The notes beneath the pieces were generated by a model. It was not told where the DNA came from. It saw only the letters and a program-made list of their open reading frames with translations, and searched no databases. The translations under genes and the position numbers were made by a program. A stretch of 38,574 nt of DNA, from positions 1 through 38,574 of the forward strand of contig LSLI01000017.1 of assembly GCA_001577345.1 (NCBI GenBank), read 5' to 3'. This document shows positions 23,767-32,604 of this stretch, piece after piece (the first letter of the stretch is position 1; every line of letters starts with the position of its first letter). The DNA is from Candidatus Gallionella acididurans (GTDB lineage: Bacteria; Pseudomonadota; Gammaproteobacteria; Burkholderiales; Gallionellaceae).

Positions 23767-25770
23767 ATGATTCCAGAACTTGGTCATTTATCATTGATCA
23801 TCGCACTTTTCCTGGCGGTATCCCTGGGCGTGCTGCCCATATACGGCGCTGCCCGCAACAACGCGGTCCTGATGAGCCTTGCGCGCCCGCTGGCGTTCGG
23901 ACAATTCGTATTTATCGCGCTGGCGTTTGCCACCCTTGCCAATGCTTTTCTCCACAATGATTTTTCCGTGCTGTATGTCGCGCAGCATTCCAACTCGCAA
24001 TTGCCCTTGCATTACCGGTTTGCCGCCATTTGGGGCGGGCACGAAGGTTCCCTGCTGTTGTGGGTAACCATATTGTCGGTTTGGACCGCTGCAGTCGCGA
24101 CGTTCAGCAGGCACCTGCCGGAGGAAATGGTGGCCCGCGTGCTGGGCGTGATGGGCCTGATTTCGGTCGGCTTCCTGCTGTTCATGCTGCTCACCTCGAA
24201 TCCGTTCGAGCGCCTGCTGCCCGCTGCAATTGACGGGCAGGAGTTGAACCCGCTGTTGCAGGATCCGGGGCTGGTGATACACCCACCGATGCTGTACATG
24301 GGATACGTGGGATTCTCGGTTGCTTTTGCCTTCGCCATAGCTGCCTTGCTCGGCGGCAAACTGGATGCCACATGGGCACGCTGGTCGCGCCCCTGGACCA
24401 CCGTGGCGTGGACATTCCTTACTTGCGGCGTGATGTTGGGCAGCTGGTGGGCATATTATGAACTTGGCTGGGGCGGCTGGTGGTTCTGGGATCCGGTCGA
24501 GAACGCCTCATTCATGCCTTGGCTGGTCGGCACCGCGCTTATTCATTCGCTGGCCGTTACGGAAAAACGCGGGGCATTCAAGAGTTGGACGGTGTTGCTG
24601 GCGATAGCCGCATTCTCCCTCAGCCTGCTCGGAACCTTCATGGTCCGCTCCGGGGTGCTGACATCGGTGCACTCGTTTGCGACCGATCCAAAGCGCGGCG
24701 TGTTCATTCTGGCCTTCCTGGTGATAGTGATCGGTTCGTCCCTGTTGTTGTTTGCCTGGCGCGCTCCCAAGATCGGCTTGGGCGGCAAATTCGACATGGT
24801 CTCGCGAGAGTCCATGCTGCTTTCGAATAACGTACTGCTGTCGGTTGCCGCCGCAGCGGTATTCATCGGAACCTTGTATCCGCTGTTCATGGATGCCCTG
24901 GGGTTGGGCAAGCTATCGGTAGGGCCGCCGTATTTCGACGCGGTGTTCGTTCCTTTGATGGCACTGGCGATATTGATGATGGGGCTGGGGGCGCTGGCAC
25001 GCTGGAAACAGACCAGCGTGCCCGAATTGGCCAAGCGCGTGCGCTGGGGATTCGCCTCCGCGCTCATCCTTGCGCTGCTGTTACCGCTGATCTTCCACCA
25101 CTGGACACCGAAAATCGCGCTGGGATTGTTGCTGTCGTTCTGGGTCATCGCCTCGCTGGTGATCAGCCTGCAGCAACGCTGGAGCGGGCAGGGGCCCTTT
25201 GCCCAGCGCGTTCGCAACCAGAGCTTGAGCTATTACGGCATGCAGCTGGCACATCTCGGCGTCGCGGTGTTCATCATCGGGGTCACTGTGGTGAAAGGTT
25301 ATGAGACCGAACGCGATGTGCGCATGAACGTGGGCGACACGGTTGACGCGGGCAGCTACATGTTCCGTTTTGACGGCGTGCATTCCATTTCCGGCCCCAA
25401 CTACATGGCGACAGAGGCACACTTCACAGTTACAAGGGATGGCAAACTGGTTACCGAATTAATGCCGCAGAAGCGCATTTACAACGCTTCCGGAATGCCG
25501 ATGACGGAAGCTGCGATTGACACCGGCATATTCCGCGACCTGTACGTCTCGATGGGCGAACCTATTGCCGACGTGGACGGGGCCTGGGCGGTGCGTGTCT
25601 ACTACAAGCCCTTCGTGGTTTGGATTTGGGGGGGCTGCCTGTTGATGGCCATGGGCGGAGCATTGGCCATCAGTGACAGGAGATACCGCATACACAGCAA
25701 AAGCGCCTCGAGCATCACCGGCGAAAACAAGCTGGGCGGAAGATTGGCCGCGGGGGGGAAGGTATCATGA
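23767..25770 (+). CDS. ccmF: CcmF, cytochrome c heme ligase core
   Basis: A 667-residue polytopic membrane protein of usual length. The WWD domain is GWGGWWFWDPVENASFMPWL, near residues 237-256, preceded by YRFAAIWGGHEGS and LQDPGLVIHPPMLYMGYVGF, all hallmark CcmF segments. It joins heme vinyl groups to the CXXCH thiols of apocytochrome c in the periplasm with CcmH and CcmI. A ribosome site GAGGGG lies 8 bases before ATG. It overlaps ccmG by ATGA. Confidence 0.96.
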   Translation: MIPELGHLSLIIALFLAVSLGVLPIYGAARNNAVLMSLARPLAFGQFVFIALAFATLANAFLHNDFSVLYVAQHSNSQLPLHYRFAAIWGGHEGSLLLWVTILSVWTAAVATFSRHLPEEMVARVLGVMGLISVGFLLFMLLTSNPFERLLPAAIDGQELNPLLQDPGLVIHPPMLYMGYVGFSVAFAFAIAALLGGKLDATWARWSRPWTTVAWTFLTCGVMLGSWWAYYELGWGGWWFWDPVENASFMPWLVGTALIHSLAVTEKRGAFKSWTVLLAIAAFSLSLLGTFMVRSGVLTSVHSFATDPKRGVFILAFLVIVIGSSLLLFAWRAPKIGLGGKFDMVSRESMLLSNNVLLSVAAAAVFIGTLYPLFMDALGLGKLSVGPPYFDAVFVPLMALAILMMGLGALARWKQTSVPELAKRVRWGFASALILALLLPLIFHHWTPKIALGLLLSFWVIASLVISLQQRWSGQGPFAQRVRNQSLSYYGMQLAHLGVAVFIIGVTVVKGYETERDVRMNVGDTVDAGSYMFRFDGVHSISGPNYMATEAHFTVTRDGKLVTELMPQKRIYNASGMPMTEAAIDTGIFRDLYVSMGEPIADVDGAWAVRVYYKPFVVWIWGGCLLMAMGGALAISDRRYRIHSKSASSITGENKLGGRLAAGGKVS

Positions 25771-26291
25771 TGCGTTTCTGGCCATTCGCGGCATTCGTGG
25801 CGCTAGCCGGTTTCCTGTACGTCGGGCTGAGCCTCGATCCGCATGAAGTGCCCTCGCCGCTGATAAACAAGCCTGCACCGGCATTCACCCTGCCACAGCT
25901 GCATGATCCCGCCAAAATGTTTTCATCCCAGGACATGAAAGGGCAGGTCTGGTTGCTCAACGTGTGGGCCTCATGGTGCGTTTCCTGCAAGGAAGAACAC
26001 CCTGTCCTGTTGTCGCTGGCGCAGCAGAACATCGTGCCTATTCTCGGTTTGGATTACAAGGACAAGAACGAGGACGGTGAAGCGTGGCTGCGCAGTGGCG
26101 GCAATCCCTACACTTTGGTCGCCACCGACAAGGACGGCCGTGTCGGGATCAATTACGGGGTGTACGGCGTTCCGGAAACCTACGTGATCGACAAGCAAGG
26201 TGTGATCCGTTACAAGCAGATCGGCGCGGTCACCCGTGAAAATCTGCAAAAGAAGATACTTCCCCTGATCGCGGAGTTACAGGCCAAATGA
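25767..26291 (+). CDS. ccmG: CcmG (DsbE), thiol-disulfide oxidoreductase for apocytochrome c
   Basis: A 174-residue periplasmic thioredoxin-like protein. The N-terminal TM anchor is residues 3-22. The active site WCVSC has Cys71 and Cys74, and the cis-Pro loop is GVPETYVID. The YGVYG insertion and acidic groove typical of CcmG are present. It keeps the CXXCH motif reduced for heme ligation, receiving electrons from DsbD or CcdA. Its start overlaps ccmF and its stop overlaps ccmH by ATGA. Confidence 0.95.
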   Translation: MMRFWPFAAFVALAGFLYVGLSLDPHEVPSPLINKPAPAFTLPQLHDPAKMFSSQDMKGQVWLLNVWASWCVSCKEEHPVLLSLAQQNIVPILGLDYKDKNEDGEAWLRSGGNPYTLVATDKDGRVGINYGVYGVPETYVIDKQGVIRYKQIGAVTRENLQKKILPLIAELQAK

Positions 26292-26755
26292 AATATTTAT
26301 TGGTATTGCTGATTTGTTTGTTGCCGGCATTTTCCTATGCCGGACAAGCCAAGGACCTGGCCGAGGACCCGGTTTTGGAAAAGCGCATGGTAGCCCTGGC
26401 GCAAAATCTCCGTTGCCTGGTTTGCCAGAACGAGTCGCTGGCCAGCTCGCGCTCTGATCTTGCCAAAGATCTGCGCCAGGAAGTTCGTGAAAAAATGAAG
26501 AGCGGGATGAGCGACCAGCAAATCGTCGATTTCCTGGTTTCAAAATATGGCGATTTCGTATTGTTTGATCCCCCGGTGAAGAAGGATACCTTGCTGCTTT
26601 GGTATGGCCCGTTTGCGCTGCTGATGATCGGGCTGATCGGGCTGGTAATCCAGCTGCGCAAACGCAAAACTCAAATTTCCGAAGTGGTGCTTTCTGCTGA
26701 AGACGCTCAGCGAGCCGCCGCCCTGTTGAACACACCGAAAGACCCGCAAATATGA
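26288..26755 (+). CDS. ccmH: CcmH (CcmL type), thioreductase subunit of the heme ligase complex
   Basis: A 155-residue protein. The signal peptide is residues 1-18 and the LRCLVCQNE motif holds Cys43 and Cys46. A three-helix bundle follows (SDLAKDLRQEVREKMKSGMSDQQI), and a C-terminal TM anchor lies at about 103-122. The protein corresponds to the short N-terminal part of E. coli CcmH; the TPR part is the separate gene ccmI here, as in most beta- and alphaproteobacteria. It overlaps ccmI by ATGA. Confidence 0.94.
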   Translation: MKYLLVLLICLLPAFSYAGQAKDLAEDPVLEKRMVALAQNLRCLVCQNESLASSRSDLAKDLRQEVREKMKSGMSDQQIVDFLVSKYGDFVLFDPPVKKDTLLLWYGPFALLMIGLIGLVIQLRKRKTQISEVVLSAEDAQRAAALLNTPKDPQI

Positions 26756-28008
26756 TTTTATTCTGGATATTGTCGGCAGCCATGCTGCTGGCCGCCATGC
26801 TGTTTTTTGTACTGCCGCTGTGGCGCAAAGCCGCACCCGCTAACGACGTGTTGCGTGATGCCGCCAACCTCGGGATATTGCGCGACCAATCTGCGGAACT
26901 GGACGAAGACCTGGGCAATGGTTTGTTGACGACTGAAGCTTACGAGCAAGGCAAAAAAGAATTGCAGGTACGCCTGGTCGAGGAGGTCAAATCCACCGGG
27001 CAGCCCGTCCTGTCGCCGCGAAATCCGGCCAAGGTTCTGGCGATCGTATTGGCAGTCCTGTTGCCGTTGTTCAGTGTCCTGCTCTATCTCAAGGTGGGGA
27101 ATCCCGACGCACTATTCCCGCAACAAGTCATCGCGACCGACGCCGACGGCATCATACGTTCTGATGATGACCTGAAAAAAATGGAACAGAAGCTGGAGCA
27201 CTTCCCCAAAAGCCCGAATGACTGGTGGATACTGGCGCGTTCCTATACCGAACTGAAGCGATTCCCGGACGCGGCCAGGGCATATGAGCATCTGGTCAGC
27301 CTGGTTCCGGGTGAATCCCAATTGTGGGCAAACTATGCCGAAATCTATGCGATGGCGCATGGCCAGACGCTGCAGAACCCCGAGGTCATCAAATTCCTGG
27401 AAAAGTCACTTGAACTTGATCCTGCCAACCCCACCGCGCTGGCATTGAACGGTTCCGCGGCAATGGAGCGTGGCGACTTTGTCGCAACCATCATCAACTG
27501 GCAGAAGCTGCTTGACCAGGTCAAGCCCGGTACCGAAGACGCAAAGATGTATGGCGACGGCATCAAGCGTGCGCGCAAGCTGCTTTCGGAACAACCCGGC
27601 GGCAAAGAAAAACTGGTATTGCTGGATTTGACCAGATCCCATGAAAAGTCCGCGGCAAAATCCTCGTCCGCAATAACCGGAAATGTGTCCTTGAGCCCGG
27701 CATTGCGGGGCAAGGTTGCGCCCACCGATACCGTGTTCATTCTTGCACGCGCGGCACAGGGCCCCAAGATGCCGCTGGCGGTGCTGCGCAAACAAGTGCG
27801 GGACCTGCCTTTCAAATTCACCCTCGACGACAGCATGGCGATGCAGCCGCAATTGAAGCTGTCAGGGTTTGAGCAGGTTGTGGTAGTGGCGCGGGTGTCA
27901 AAGTCCGGCGGGCCGATGGCGCAATCGGGAGATTTGCAGGGTTTGACCGGAACCGTTAAACCCGGCAGCAAAGGGCTGAATATCGTAATCGACGCCGTCG
28001 TCCCATAA
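26752..28008 (+). CDS. ccmI: CcmI, TPR apocytochrome c chaperone
   Basis: A 418-residue protein. TM helices lie at about 3-22 and 97-116 with a cytoplasmic loop holding a leucine-rich helix (RDQSAELDEDLGNGLLTTEAYEQ). A periplasmic TPR region follows (about 135-270; WWILARSYTELKRFPDAARAYE). A C-terminal beta-rich domain (VSLSPALRGKVAP, VVVARVSKSGGPMAQSGDL) resembles the cytochrome-like cap of CcmI/CycH. It binds apocytochrome C-termini and passes them to CcmF/CcmH. It is the last gene of the operon, followed by a strong terminator. Confidence 0.92.
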   Translation: MILFWILSAAMLLAAMLFFVLPLWRKAAPANDVLRDAANLGILRDQSAELDEDLGNGLLTTEAYEQGKKELQVRLVEEVKSTGQPVLSPRNPAKVLAIVLAVLLPLFSVLLYLKVGNPDALFPQQVIATDADGIIRSDDDLKKMEQKLEHFPKSPNDWWILARSYTELKRFPDAARAYEHLVSLVPGESQLWANYAEIYAMAHGQTLQNPEVIKFLEKSLELDPANPTALALNGSAAMERGDFVATIINWQKLLDQVKPGTEDAKMYGDGIKRARKLLSEQPGGKEKLVLLDLTRSHEKSAAKSSSAITGNVSLSPALRGKVAPTDTVFILARAAQGPKMPLAVLRKQVRDLPFKFTLDDSMAMQPQLKLSGFEQVVVVARVSKSGGPMAQSGDLQGLTGTVKPGSKGLNIVIDAVVP

Positions 28009-28031
28009 CTCGCAGGCTGGCATATTGATAG

Positions 28032-28069
28032 CGGCATCCGATCGAGGGATCGGATGCCGTTTTGTTTTT
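28032..28069 (+). terminator. Terminator of the ccm operon
   Basis: CGGCATCCGATC (28032-28043), GAGG loop, GATCGGATGCCG (28048-28059), then TTTTGTTTTT. A 12-bp perfect stem with a T tract. Confidence 0.9.
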
Positions 28070-28263
28070 GCATGCGGACCGGCGCCGATTGATGCTGGCA
28101 AGTTGATCAATTCGCGGAATTGGATTCTGTGCGGTTCGCCGGTCATGGGTAAAGTTTATTTGCCATGGACGGGCCGGCTTCAGCTGGTTACCGGAAGTAT
28201 CCCAGAACCCTCATTGCTGAAGTCGCCATCGGCAGTGACATCGGCATCCGCGAACTCCGGAGT

Positions 28264-29730
28264 TCATTCCTTCAGGGGACGGGGTCGCGAGATTCCGAAA
28301 CCCTGCGCAAAATCGATGCCTATTTCTCTCAGGCATGAAATGGTCTCTTCGTTCTCAACCATTTCGGCAATGGTTTTAACGCCGATCTGCTTTGCAACCC
28401 GGTTCAGGGCAGTCACCTTGGCGAGTTTCAGCGGGTCGCGAAGAATATCAAGAATGACGCTGCCGTCAATTTTCAGGAATTCAACCTGGAAGCCGCGGAT
28501 CAGGTCAAACAATACCCGGTCACGCCCGAAGCCGCTGAGCGCAACAAGGCAGCCGCATTGCCTGACCTGCCGTGCAAATTCGGCCACATCCGCAGTGCTG
28601 GAGGCGAGTGCGGAATCGGTAACCTCAAAGCACAGCGCGTTTCCGGGCACGTCATATTCCTGCAGCGTCAAACGCAGATATTCTGGAAATCCCGGGTCGG
28701 AAATTGTGGACTCCGAGACATTGATGAAGAAAATCGAGTTTTCAAGTTGATCCTGCACTGGCTTTTTGCGGGTGACCCATTCCGCAACATGCTGCACCAC
28801 CCACCTGTCCAGGTGCGCCATGAGTCCGTATTTTTCTGCAAGAGGAAAGAACATTCCCGGCGGAACCATTGTTTCTTCTTCCTCCATCAAACGAACCAGG
28901 ATCTCGTAGTGAGCGGCCTGCTCTGAATTTGGCGCCAGCGGAGTAATGAGCTGGCAAAACAAACTGAATTCACCTTTCTCGATTGCCATCCTGATCAAGC
29001 CCGCATCCTGTTGCCCGGTAACCTGCTCGGCATAAGAATCGAGGAACAGATTCTGGTCAATCGATGACTGGTTTTGCGTCACAATACTCGCATCGCCGGG
29101 CCGGGTGATGTCATTCATTAATATGTGGAATCCGCTGATTTTGCCATCCAATCCAAACTGGGGAAGATGTTCAACCGAAAACCGGTACACCGTGCCATCC
29201 GGCATCTGCTGGGTTCGTTCATAATGTGCCGCATGGCCGTCCAATGATTGGCGCACGGCGGTTGCCGATTCCCGGTAGACCTTGGCACCCAGTACATCCC
29301 GCATATGCCGGCCATCGACCTGGTCCGGGCGCAAACGCAAACCGTCCAGAAATGCCCGATTGCGATATTGACAGCATCCTTCACGGTCTACAAACGCAAC
29401 CATGGTCGGCACTACCTCGTCGAGCAGATGCAGTCTCGGTTTGCTGGAGGCAACCGCCTGCTCGGCGATTTTACGCAGTTGCGATTCGCGTTCGAACTTG
29501 GCCTTTAATGACGACAGTTGTGCCGTGCGGCGCGTGACAATCCACTCCGCGTGCGACCTGCGTGTTGTTTCCGCAAGTACCGCAGCCAACAGAACCCCGG
29601 TCAGGAACGTGATCCATTCCGGGCCGAGTTGGGTGTAGTAGATGGTGAATACCAGAATGGCGGAGGTAACAATGACTGCAAAAACAGTCATGAGTGGTCC
29701 AACGGTACTAAACAGCTTACGGAATTGCAT
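28264..29730 (-). CDS. Membrane PAS-EAL protein with a degenerate phosphodiesterase site
   Basis: A 488-residue protein. Two TM helices (about 12-32 and 38-55), a short coiled coil (65-95), a PAS domain (101-210; VVPTMVAFVDREGCCQYRN, HILMNDITR) and an EAL domain (245-488). EAL reads EIL at 276-278. Asn337 (INVS), Glu369 and Lys420 (LKIDGS) align with catalytic positions, but the DDFG metal-binding motif is replaced by SGFGRD at 399-404. Loss of both Asp residues should abolish c-di-GMP hydrolysis, so it may bind c-di-GMP or act as a protein-interaction sensor (inferred). GGAGG is 7 bases before ATG 29730. It converges on ccmI. Confidence 0.82.
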   Translation of the reverse strand: MQFRKLFSTVGPLMTVFAVIVTSAILVFTIYYTQLGPEWITFLTGVLLAAVLAETTRRSHAEWIVTRRTAQLSSLKAKFERESQLRKIAEQAVASSKPRLHLLDEVVPTMVAFVDREGCCQYRNRAFLDGLRLRPDQVDGRHMRDVLGAKVYRESATAVRQSLDGHAAHYERTQQMPDGTVYRFSVEHLPQFGLDGKISGFHILMNDITRPGDASIVTQNQSSIDQNLFLDSYAEQVTGQQDAGLIRMAIEKGEFSLFCQLITPLAPNSEQAAHYEILVRLMEEEETMVPPGMFFPLAEKYGLMAHLDRWVVQHVAEWVTRKKPVQDQLENSIFFINVSESTISDPGFPEYLRLTLQEYDVPGNALCFEVTDSALASSTADVAEFARQVRQCGCLVALSGFGRDRVLFDLIRGFQVEFLKIDGSVILDILRDPLKLAKVTALNRVAKQIGVKTIAEMVENEETISCLREIGIDFAQGFGISRPRPLKE

Positions 29731-29880
29731 ATTTTGCCTCCCCCGGCCCGCTTATAAGCCCCGCTAAATTATAGATGTCGCATCTTTTTATTATAAACCT
29801 ACAGTTGATCATGACATCAACGCTTCAGGTTAACTCATACGGTTCTTATTGGGCGGATTATTTCACATCTAACTAAGGGG

Positions 29881-30105
29881 TTAAAAGTTTGTTTCGAACA
29901 CCTCGCACGGCACCGGCCTGCTGAATAAATAGCCCTGCATTTCTTGGCAGCCTGACAGGCGGAGCAAGCTGGACTGCTTCGCGGTTTCTGCGCGTTCCGC
30001 TACCACCTTGAGCTTTGGCGAATGCGCCGGGATGATGATGGTGGATACCAACCCCAGACTGAAAGTCGTATCGTCCACAAAAGGGAGGTCTATCTTTAGC
30101 GTGAG
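29881..30105 (-). pseudogene. EAL-domain protein, C-terminal remnant
   Basis: The minus-strand frame begins after loss of the upstream gene and reads LKIDLPFVDDT (EAL catalytic Lys region), LVSTIIIPAHSPKLKVVAER, then CQEMQGYLFSRPVP and the stop at 29881. This is the last 70 or so residues of an EAL phosphodiesterase. The AEGVET motif has become AERAET. There is no start codon context. It lies between the PAS-EAL gene and tRNA-Leu and is probably a scar of an insertion or deletion at the tRNA. Confidence 0.8.
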
Positions 30106-30162
30106 TACAGTGACGCCAGAAAATAAATTTTCTGAAATGCTCGTGTGTGTTGGTGTTGGTGT

Positions 30163-30254
30163 TGGTGCCCGGAACCGGAATCGAACCGGTACGCTGGTTT
30201 TACCCTAGCGACGGATTTTAAGTCCGTTGTGTCTACCAATTTCACCACCCGGGC
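30163..30254 (-). tRNA. tRNA-Leu(TAA)
   Basis: A 92-nt class II tRNA on the minus strand with encoded CCA. The acceptor GCCCGGG pairs with its 3' strand; the anticodon loop ACTTAAAAT gives anticodon TAA; the long variable arm is GCTAGGGTAAAACCAGC; the T arm is CCGGTTCGATTCCGG. It reads TTA and TTG codons. It appears intact. Confidence 0.94.
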
Positions 30255-30365
30255 GGAGCTTTCGAAGCGAAGGCCAATTTCGAACTAATCTTAAAATGGC
30301 TTGGATCCGATTGGGACAATCTGAACATTTTATCCGGCCCGGATTATCCGGTTCGGAAAATTGAA

Positions 30366-30390
30366 AAGGTCGGCAAGTCATGCCAACCTT
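30366..30390 (-). terminator. Putative minus-strand terminator downstream of the tRNA-Asn fragment
   Basis: AAGGT-CGGCA (30366-30375), AGTCA loop, TGCCA-ACCTT (30381-30390), one mismatch. On the minus strand it is followed by CCTTTTCAA. It would have terminated the ancestral tRNA-Asn transcript. Confidence 0.55.
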
Positions 30391-30400
30391 TAGTTATATC

Positions 30401-30448
30401 TGGCTCCCCGACCTGGACTCGAACCAGGGACCTGCGGATTAACAGTCC
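30401..30448 (-). pseudogene. tRNA-Asn(GTT) 3' half, island attachment site
   Basis: The minus strand reads GGACTGTTAATCC (anticodon stem-loop with GTT), then the variable loop, the T arm CCTGGTTCGAGTCCAGG and an acceptor ending GGGGAGCCA. These 48 nt match positions 29-76 of tRNA-Asn. No D arm or 5' acceptor strand follows at 30449. Integrases that target tRNA 3' ends leave exactly this kind of half copy at the distal end of the island. The orientation puts chromosome at lower and island at higher coordinates. Confidence 0.85.
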
Positions 30449-30594
30449 ACGTATATTACTATAATAATCAAAACGAAGTATGGATTTTTGTTCCGCAAAG
30501 CTATTTATTTAACGTGTCTCAAACCCAATAGCGGCGCGGGTGCATTTTTATATGCGGAATAAAATCCGAACCGATGAGCCGTAAGATTATGTAC

Positions 30595-31869
30595 TTAGCC
30601 AGCCACCGGCAGCTCACTCCATTCAGTCGTGTAGTTTGGTGACTTCCTCTCCCGTCGCATCGCCCAGCGTTGCCTGACCCCCGATGCAGCGATAGTTACA
30701 CTCCCTTGCCCCATGCGCCGGTTTATCGCGTCCATGACGCGCATCCTGTTGTCTGACCTAGCCTGCTCGGCAGGATCATCGAACAGGGTCGCCTGGATCG
30801 TATCCTTCGCCTGTAGCCCCATCAGCAGCACGCCAGTCTTTTTGTAGCGGTATCCGCTGCGGTATATCACCTTCAGTCCTGTCAGAGCGGCATGGACGAG
30901 CTTTGACGTGTCGTCGGTAGGCAGGCCCAACGGGACTACTAACGAACGCTGGTATTGCGGATCATCTTCCTTGAACGGGTTGGTGTGGACATAAACACAG
31001 AGGCTGGCCGCAACTGAACCGTCCTGTCTGAGCTTTTCTGCTGCGCGTGTAGTGAAGCTCGCAACTGACTCTGAAAGGTCAGCTAGAGCGGTTACAGTCG
31101 AGCCAAACGAGCGCGACACCATAATCTGTTGTCTGGGTGTATTGGCATCTTCCAGCTCGATGCAGGGTGTGCCGTTAAGCTCCTGAACGGTACGCGCGAG
31201 AACGATCGAGAACCGGCTGCGGATCATCTCCAGGTTGGCGTTACACAGTTCTTCCACTGTTGTTATGTTCATGGCTAGGAGCTTCTCAGTGATACGGCCG
31301 CCTACGCCCCATATCTCACCCACGGGGAGGCTGGCAAAGAGTGTCCGGCGCCGCTGCTCATCAAGCTGGCCGAAGTCGCATACGCCATCACGGCCGGCCA
31401 GTCCCTTCTTGGCGCAGTGATTAGCCAGCTTGGCGAGGGTCTTGGTATCAGCGATGCCAACACAGACCGGAATGCCGACGTTGCGCTTCACAGCCTGCCG
31501 GATGGTCTGACCGTAGGCCAACAGCGTTTTTGGATCAAATCCAGCCAGGTCAAGAAAGCATTCGTCGATGGAGTAGATCTCCTGCCTGGGCGAGAACGTG
31601 GACAGAATCGACATCACCCGCGCGGACAGGTCACCGTATAAGCTGTAGTTGCTGGAAAGTGCGACGATGCCGTGCTGCCTGGCGATCTTCTCCATCTTGA
31701 ACCAGGGTTCGCCCATCTTGATGCCCAGTGCTTTCACTTCGTTTGATCGGGCAACCGCGCAACCGTCATTATTGGACAGCACGACGACAGGTACACCTTC
31801 CAGCCTGGGATTGAACATCCGTTCGCAGGAGACGTAGAAGTTGTTGCAATCGATGAGCGCCAAGGGCAT
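30595..31869 (-). CDS. umuC: UmuC, catalytic subunit of error-prone DNA polymerase V
   Basis: A 424-residue Y-family polymerase. Palm motifs are [14 protein letters not shown] (first catalytic Asp, near residue 7), [20 protein letters not shown], and [10 protein letters not shown] (Asp-Glu catalytic pair, near 100). The little-finger region ([20 protein letters not shown]) and a C-terminal DUF4113-like tail ([20 protein letters not shown]) complete it. It copies damaged DNA with UmuD'2. ATG 31869 follows the umuD stop by 10 bases; a GTG at 31872 is adjacent. A copy of its last 69 codons recurs at 36802-37009. Confidence 0.95.
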   Translation of the reverse strand: MPLALIDCNNFYVSCERMFNPRLEGVPVVVLSNNDGCAVARSNEVKALGIKMGEPWFKMEKIARQHGIVALSSNYSLYGDLSARVMSILSTFSPRQEIYSIDECFLDLAGFDPKTLLAYGQTIRQAVKRNVGIPVCVGIADTKTLAKLANHCAKKGLAGRDGVCDFGQLDEQRRRTLFASLPVGEIWGVGGRITEKLLAMNITTVEELCNANLEMIRSRFSIVLARTVQELNGTPCIELEDANTPRQQIMVSRSFGSTVTALADLSESVASFTTRAAEKLRQDGSVAASLCVYVHTNPFKEDDPQYQRSLVVPLGLPTDDTSKLVHAALTGLKVIYRSGYRYKKTGVLLMGLQAKDTIQATLFDDPAEQARSDNRMRVMDAINRRMGQGSVTIAASGVRQRWAMRRERKSPNYTTEWSELPVAG

Positions 31870-31879
31870 CACAGCACCC

Positions 31880-32320
31880 TTAAACGAACTTCTTCACTGC
31901 GGAGGTCACCACCCCCCACACTTGCAGCTCCTGGCCCTCCTTGAACTCTATCTCCTGGCAGCGAGGGTTCTCCGGCTTGAGGATGACCTTGCCATCGCGA
32001 TTGATCAGGCGCTTCACTGTCAGATCACCATCCACAATGGCGATGACGATGTCACCGGAGGATGGCGTCAGCGATTTATCGACTACGAGCAGGTCACCAT
32101 CGAAGATGCCGGCACCGACCATGCTGTTGCCCTTGGCGCGGACGAAGAAGGTCGCGTCCTTGTTTGAGATCAGGTGTTCGTCCAGGCTCAACCGGCCCTC
32201 GATATAGTCATCGGCAGGTGAAGGAAAGCCAGCAGCAACCTTATGGCTGAATAGTGGCGCAAGGATAGGCGGTTTGCCAATCGCCGGCAGGAGGATGGCT
32301 TGTTGCAACAGGGGAGTCAT
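31880..32320 (-). CDS. umuD: UmuD, self-cleaving accessory protein of Pol V
   Basis: A 146-residue LexA-fold protein. Residues 28-34 give the cleavage site VAA-GFP (Ala30-Gly31). Ser66 ([13 protein letters not shown]) and Lys103 (LTVKRL) form the Ser-Lys dyad. RecA-stimulated cleavage makes UmuD', which activates UmuC. ATG 32320 is chosen: an earlier in-frame ATG at 32350 lies within the promoter's -10 box and would not be transcribed. It forms an operon with umuC under the operator at 32349-32377. Confidence 0.93.
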   Translation of the reverse strand: MTPLLQQAILLPAIGKPPILAPLFSHKVAAGFPSPADDYIEGRLSLDEHLISNKDATFFVRAKGNSMVGAGIFDGDLLVVDKSLTPSSGDIVIAIVDGDLTVKRLINRDGKVILKPENPRCQEIEFKEGQELQVWGVVTSAVKKFV

Positions 32321-32348
32321 GGATGTTTTCGAGCAGAGCGATAGCGGC

Positions 32349-32377
32349 ATCGTAGTGAACGATCGTTCTGTTGTCAA
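32349..32377 (-). promoter_or_regulatory. umuDC promoter with GAAC-N4-GTTC palindrome in the spacer
   Basis: On the minus strand: TTGACA (32372-32377, consensus -35), 17-base spacer, TACGAT (32349-32354, -10). The spacer holds the perfect palindrome GAACGATCGTTC (32357-32368). A repressor bound there would block RNA polymerase. The sequence resembles the GAAC-N4-GTTC LexA box described for Firmicutes and related lineages, not the CTGT-N8-ACAG box of E. coli. Whether LexA or another repressor binds is inferred. Confidence 0.75.
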
Positions 32378-32604
32378 TTGAATCAGGACTGAGTGACTAA
32401 TTGCTGCCGATATACTTGGCGAAACTGATGTTCACGCTTCTCGTTAGGAGATACTCGTGACAGGAAGCAAGTGACACTTTATAGTCATTCACCGCGAATT
32501 GCCTACAGCATGTTATACGGGTAGGATTTCCAGACAAAATTCAATGTATCGGTAGTTTCGCTGAATCGAACGTCGAATTAGTCAGATTGAAGATAAAGGA
32601 ACTT

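Noticed and set aside
30401-30448. Functional tRNA-Asn
   Set aside because: Only the 3' half exists; no D arm or 5' acceptor strand follows.
32321-32377. Upstream ATG starts for umuD
   Set aside because: They fall inside the -10 and -35 boxes of a clear promoter and cannot be in the transcript.
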